Below are positions 14,565 to 16,272 of a stretch of 16,272 nucleotides of DNA, one piece after another (position 1 is the stretch's first letter; every line of letters starts with the position of its first letter). The DNA is from Planctomycetota bacterium (GTDB lineage Bacteria > Planctomycetota > Phycisphaerae > WQYP01). A program made the position numbers and the translations under genes. The notes beneath the pieces are model-generated. The model was not told the DNA's origin. It did no database searches and worked only from the letters and a program-made list of their open reading frames with translations. Location of the stretch: assembly GCA_021799715.1 (NCBI GenBank), contig JAJYZY010000048.1:1-16272 (forward strand), read 5' to 3'.

Positions 14565-15803
14565 TCAGCCACCGAGTGTGACTTTACATACCCGGCGTTT
14601 TCCAACCTGCAGTACCGGGGAATCGTCCACAGTTACCTGAATCCGGGGATCGGTTATCTTTTTCCCGTCAAAACTCACTGCTCCGCTTTCCACCAGTCTG
14701 CGGGCCTCACTGGTCGATGGTGCAAAACCGACCGCCTTCATCAGTGCCAGCAGGCCAATGTGTCCATCTTTGAACAGGGATGCGGAAACTTCCTGCACGA
14801 CAATTTCTTCGGGTAACTGTCCTTCGGTAAATCTTCGGCGAAAATCATCGGCGGCGGCTTGGGCGTCAGCCTGACTATGGAATTGTTCCACAATGTGCCG
14901 GGCCAATATTTCCTTGGCGGAACGCGGATGTGTCTGATTGCCATCCAACAATTGTGCTATCTCCTGGGCTGATAAGGCGGTGCATAATTCAAACCATTGC
15001 TTCATGAGGGAATCAGGAATGCTCATGACTTTTCCGAATTGCTCCTGGGGCGATTCCGCAATGCCCACATAATTTCCGAGCGATTTGCCCATTTTCTCAG
15101 TGCCATCCGTGCCGCATAGAATGGGCATAATGACGACAATTTGCGGCTGCTGCTGTTGTCCCGCCTGTAAATCCCGCCCGACGAGGTTGTTAAAAGTCTG
15201 ATCCGTTCCGCCGAGTTCCACATCCGCTTGAATCATCACGGAATCCCAGCCCTGCATCAATGGATACATGAATTCATGAATATAAATTGCCCCGCCGGAC
15301 TTGAAGCGCTCACTGAACGTATCGCGTTCGAGCATGCGTGCTACGGTCATTTGCTGCCCCAGGCGTAAAGCATCGGCGAAGTTCATCGCGGATAACCATT
15401 CGCTGTTGCGGCGAATCTCAAGTTTTTCCTGGCTGGTGTCCAGGATTTTCCCCGCTTGGGCGAAATATGTTTTCGCATTATCCTCAACCTGCTGTGCGGA
15501 AAGTACGGGCCGTGTCTTCTTTTTTCCCGTCGGGTCGCCGATCATGGCGGTAAAATCCCCGATGATCAGTACCGCCCGGTGCCCCAAATCCTGAAATTGC
15601 CGCAATTTGCGCAGCACCACCGCATGTCCAAGGTGCAAATCGGGAGCTGTTGGATCCATTCCCAGCTTGATTCGCAGTTGGCGGCCTGCTTTTGCGGCTT
15701 GAACCAGCCGTTCCTGTAATTCCTTTGCAGAATAAATCGCATCGACCCCCTTGAGCAGCGTTTGCATTGCGTTGGAGATATTGTCATTGGGCAAAACGGT
15801 CAT
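14565..15803 (-). CDS. tyrS: Tyrosyl-tRNA synthetase
   Basis: This class I synthetase charges tRNA-Tyr with tyrosine in the cytoplasm. The 412 residues contain the Rossmann catalytic core with LGMDPTAPDLHLGHAVVLRKL (HIGH motif as HLGH, residues 57-60), IGDFTAMIGDPTGK, GWDSVMIQADVELGGTDQTFNNLVGR for tyrosine and ATP binding, and KMGKSLGNYVGI (KMSKS motif as KMGKS, 237-241). A C-terminal S4 RNA-binding domain runs from about residue 350 (KAVGFAPSTSEARRLVESGAV to VLQVGKRRVCKVTL). The loop and domain layout fit the second bacterial TyrRS subtype (TyrZ/H. influenzae-like) rather than the E. coli type; this is from memory. The ATG at 15803 has GGAG 8 nt upstream. No T-box leader is evident in the 186-nt upstream spacer. 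It lies downstream of rpoN on the same strand. Confidence 0.97.
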   Translation of the reverse strand: MTVLPNDNISNAMQTLLKGVDAIYSAKELQERLVQAAKAGRQLRIKLGMDPTAPDLHLGHAVVLRKLRQFQDLGHRAVLIIGDFTAMIGDPTGKKKTRPVLSAQQVEDNAKTYFAQAGKILDTSQEKLEIRRNSEWLSAMNFADALRLGQQMTVARMLERDTFSERFKSGGAIYIHEFMYPLMQGWDSVMIQADVELGGTDQTFNNLVGRDLQAGQQQQPQIVVIMPILCGTDGTEKMGKSLGNYVGIAESPQEQFGKVMSIPDSLMKQWFELCTALSAQEIAQLLDGNQTHPRSAKEILARHIVEQFHSQADAQAAADDFRRRFTEGQLPEEIVVQEVSASLFKDGHIGLLALMKAVGFAPSTSEARRLVESGAVSFDGKKITDPRIQVTVDDSPVLQVGKRRVCKVTLGG

Positions 15804-15989
15804 GTAAGCAACTCCAAAATCTTTCAGTTATTCAGTTTAGCCGATGAAATCAGCCTCGCCACAGCGCCTATTTGGATCAGTGTATGGATGTCATTTGTCA
15901 CGATATTCATCAAGCCAACTTGGCGAATCGATTACCGATGGCGACTATCCCGCGGAAGCGGGGATCCAAGGGCATGATTCGCCACTGCG
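15804..15989. other. rpoN-tyrS intergenic spacer
   Basis: This 186-nt non-coding spacer holds a GC-rich hairpin (15947-15965) just after the rpoN stop and a short palindrome GCCAA-C-TTGGC (15914-15924). I see no T-box elements, no clear promoter and no RNA gene. tyrS could be read through from rpoN or have an unrecognised promoter here. Confidence 0.4.
15947..15965 (-). terminator. Hairpin after rpoN, possible weak terminator
   Basis: On the minus strand ATCCCCGC and GCGGGAT pair around a TTCC loop with one bulged C, 24 nt after the rpoN stop. No T-run follows, so intrinsic termination is doubtful; it may only slow or process the transcript. Confidence 0.3.
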
Positions 15990-16272
15990 CTACTTCGACC
16001 CATCGCCAAATTGGCGTCTTTGCCGCGCCGGCGCAATTTTGCATATTTTCCGGTATTTGGCTACGGTGCGCCGGGCCAGCGTAAGGCCTTTGGCTTTCAG
16101 CCGCTCAACGATGTCATCATCATTGAGTGGATTGCGTTTATCTTCTTCCGCAATTACTTCCATAAGCTTGGCTTTAATGGCGTCAAAACTGACGGTTTCA
16201 CCGGCCGAATTTTCCATGCCGCCGCTGAAAAAGGCCCGCAGCGGAAAAATGCCGCGCGGGGTTTGCACATAT
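15990..16272 (-). CDS. rpoN: RNA polymerase sigma-54 factor, C-terminal fragment (5' part outside window)
   Basis: Only the last 93 or so residues are in the window; the gene continues beyond the right edge. The visible part starts YVQTPRGIFPLRAFFSGG, which matches the opening of the sigma-54 DNA-binding domain. A helical region follows (DAIKAKLMEVIAEEDKRNPLNDDDIVERLKAKG), then LARRTVAKYRKICKIAPARQRR, which contains the RpoN box ARRTVAKYR that reads the -24 promoter element. The RpoN box is fully conserved, so the protein should be functional. Sigma-54 directs promoters that need an AAA+ activator; none is in this window. The partial frame has a GTG at 16268, but this is an internal valine, not the start. 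The stop is followed by a 186-nt spacer and tyrS. Confidence 0.96.
   Translation of the reverse strand, partial: YVQTPRGIFPLRAFFSGGMENSAGETVSFDAIKAKLMEVIAEEDKRNPLNDDDIVERLKAKGLTLARRTVAKYRKICKIAPARQRRQFGDGSK

Noticed and set aside
15804..15989. T-box or other aminoacyl-tRNA-sensing leader before tyrS
   Set aside because: I found no T-box core sequence, specifier-loop arrangement or terminator with T-run; the hairpin present is next to the rpoN end.
1..16272. CRISPR array, tRNA/rRNA genes, insertion sequence or prophage parts, toxin-antitoxin or defence genes
   Set aside because: No regularly spaced repeats, no transposase or integrase motifs, no tRNA-like cloverleaf noticed and no defence-family proteins; by-eye inspection only.

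Overview
The window looks like ordinary chromosomal DNA from a Gram-negative (diderm) bacterium. It carries 14 recognisable protein genes plus the junctions between them. Most are housekeeping or metabolic genes: L-aspartate oxidase, a biotin ligase, tyrosyl-tRNA synthetase, thiol peroxidase and the end of sigma-54. The DNA is moderately GC-rich by eye. A sigma-54 gene, a secreted glycoside hydrolase with a PA14 insert, a xylose-isomerase-like barrel and a WbpA-type nucleotide-sugar dehydrogenase together would fit a Planctomycetota/PVC-type genome. That placement is an inference with low certainty. I see no rRNA, tRNA, CRISPR array, insertion sequence, phage gene or clear sign of gene transfer.

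Layout. Positions 2-2964 (+) hold the 3' part of a nucleotide-sugar dehydrogenase gene followed closely by nadB. Positions 2969-9428 (-) hold a run of six same-strand genes. In transcription order they are a secreted GH3 glycosidase, a 7-TM membrane protein, a TIM-barrel sugar-isomerase-like protein, birA, tpx and a dienelactone-hydrolase-family gene. The first four are tightly packed (6-nt gap, 81-nt gap, ATGA overlap). tpx and the hydrolase follow after gaps of about 150-170 nt and may have their own promoters. The 252-nt region 9429-9680 separates this run from a divergent oppA-oppB pair (9681-12298, +) and contains two operator-like inverted repeats. After oppB the strand flips: a small uncharacterised soluble protein and a 3-TM membrane protein lie on the minus strand (12337-13034). 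A MATE-family efflux transporter follows on plus (13097-14509). tyrS (14565-15803) and the 3' end of rpoN (from 15990) are on minus.

How the parts could work together. The sugar dehydrogenase points to a surface-polysaccharide locus to the left of the window. The GH3 enzyme would act outside the cytoplasm on plant- or microbe-derived oligosaccharides. The peptide-type binding protein and single permease form only part of an ABC importer, because oppC and the ATPases are not here. A shared divergent control region could co-regulate glycosidase and importer, but nothing in the sequence proves it.

Starts corrected from the longest open frames: GH3 at 9428 (strong AGGAG), tpx at 4340 (AAGGAG), oppB at 11375 (ATGA overlap with oppA), the 3-TM protein at 13034, and birA probably at 5346 (ATGA overlap). 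The clearest oddity is the small gene at 12337: its family-like N-terminus extends upstream of the only standard start codon. I did not find a convincing new multi-gene system.
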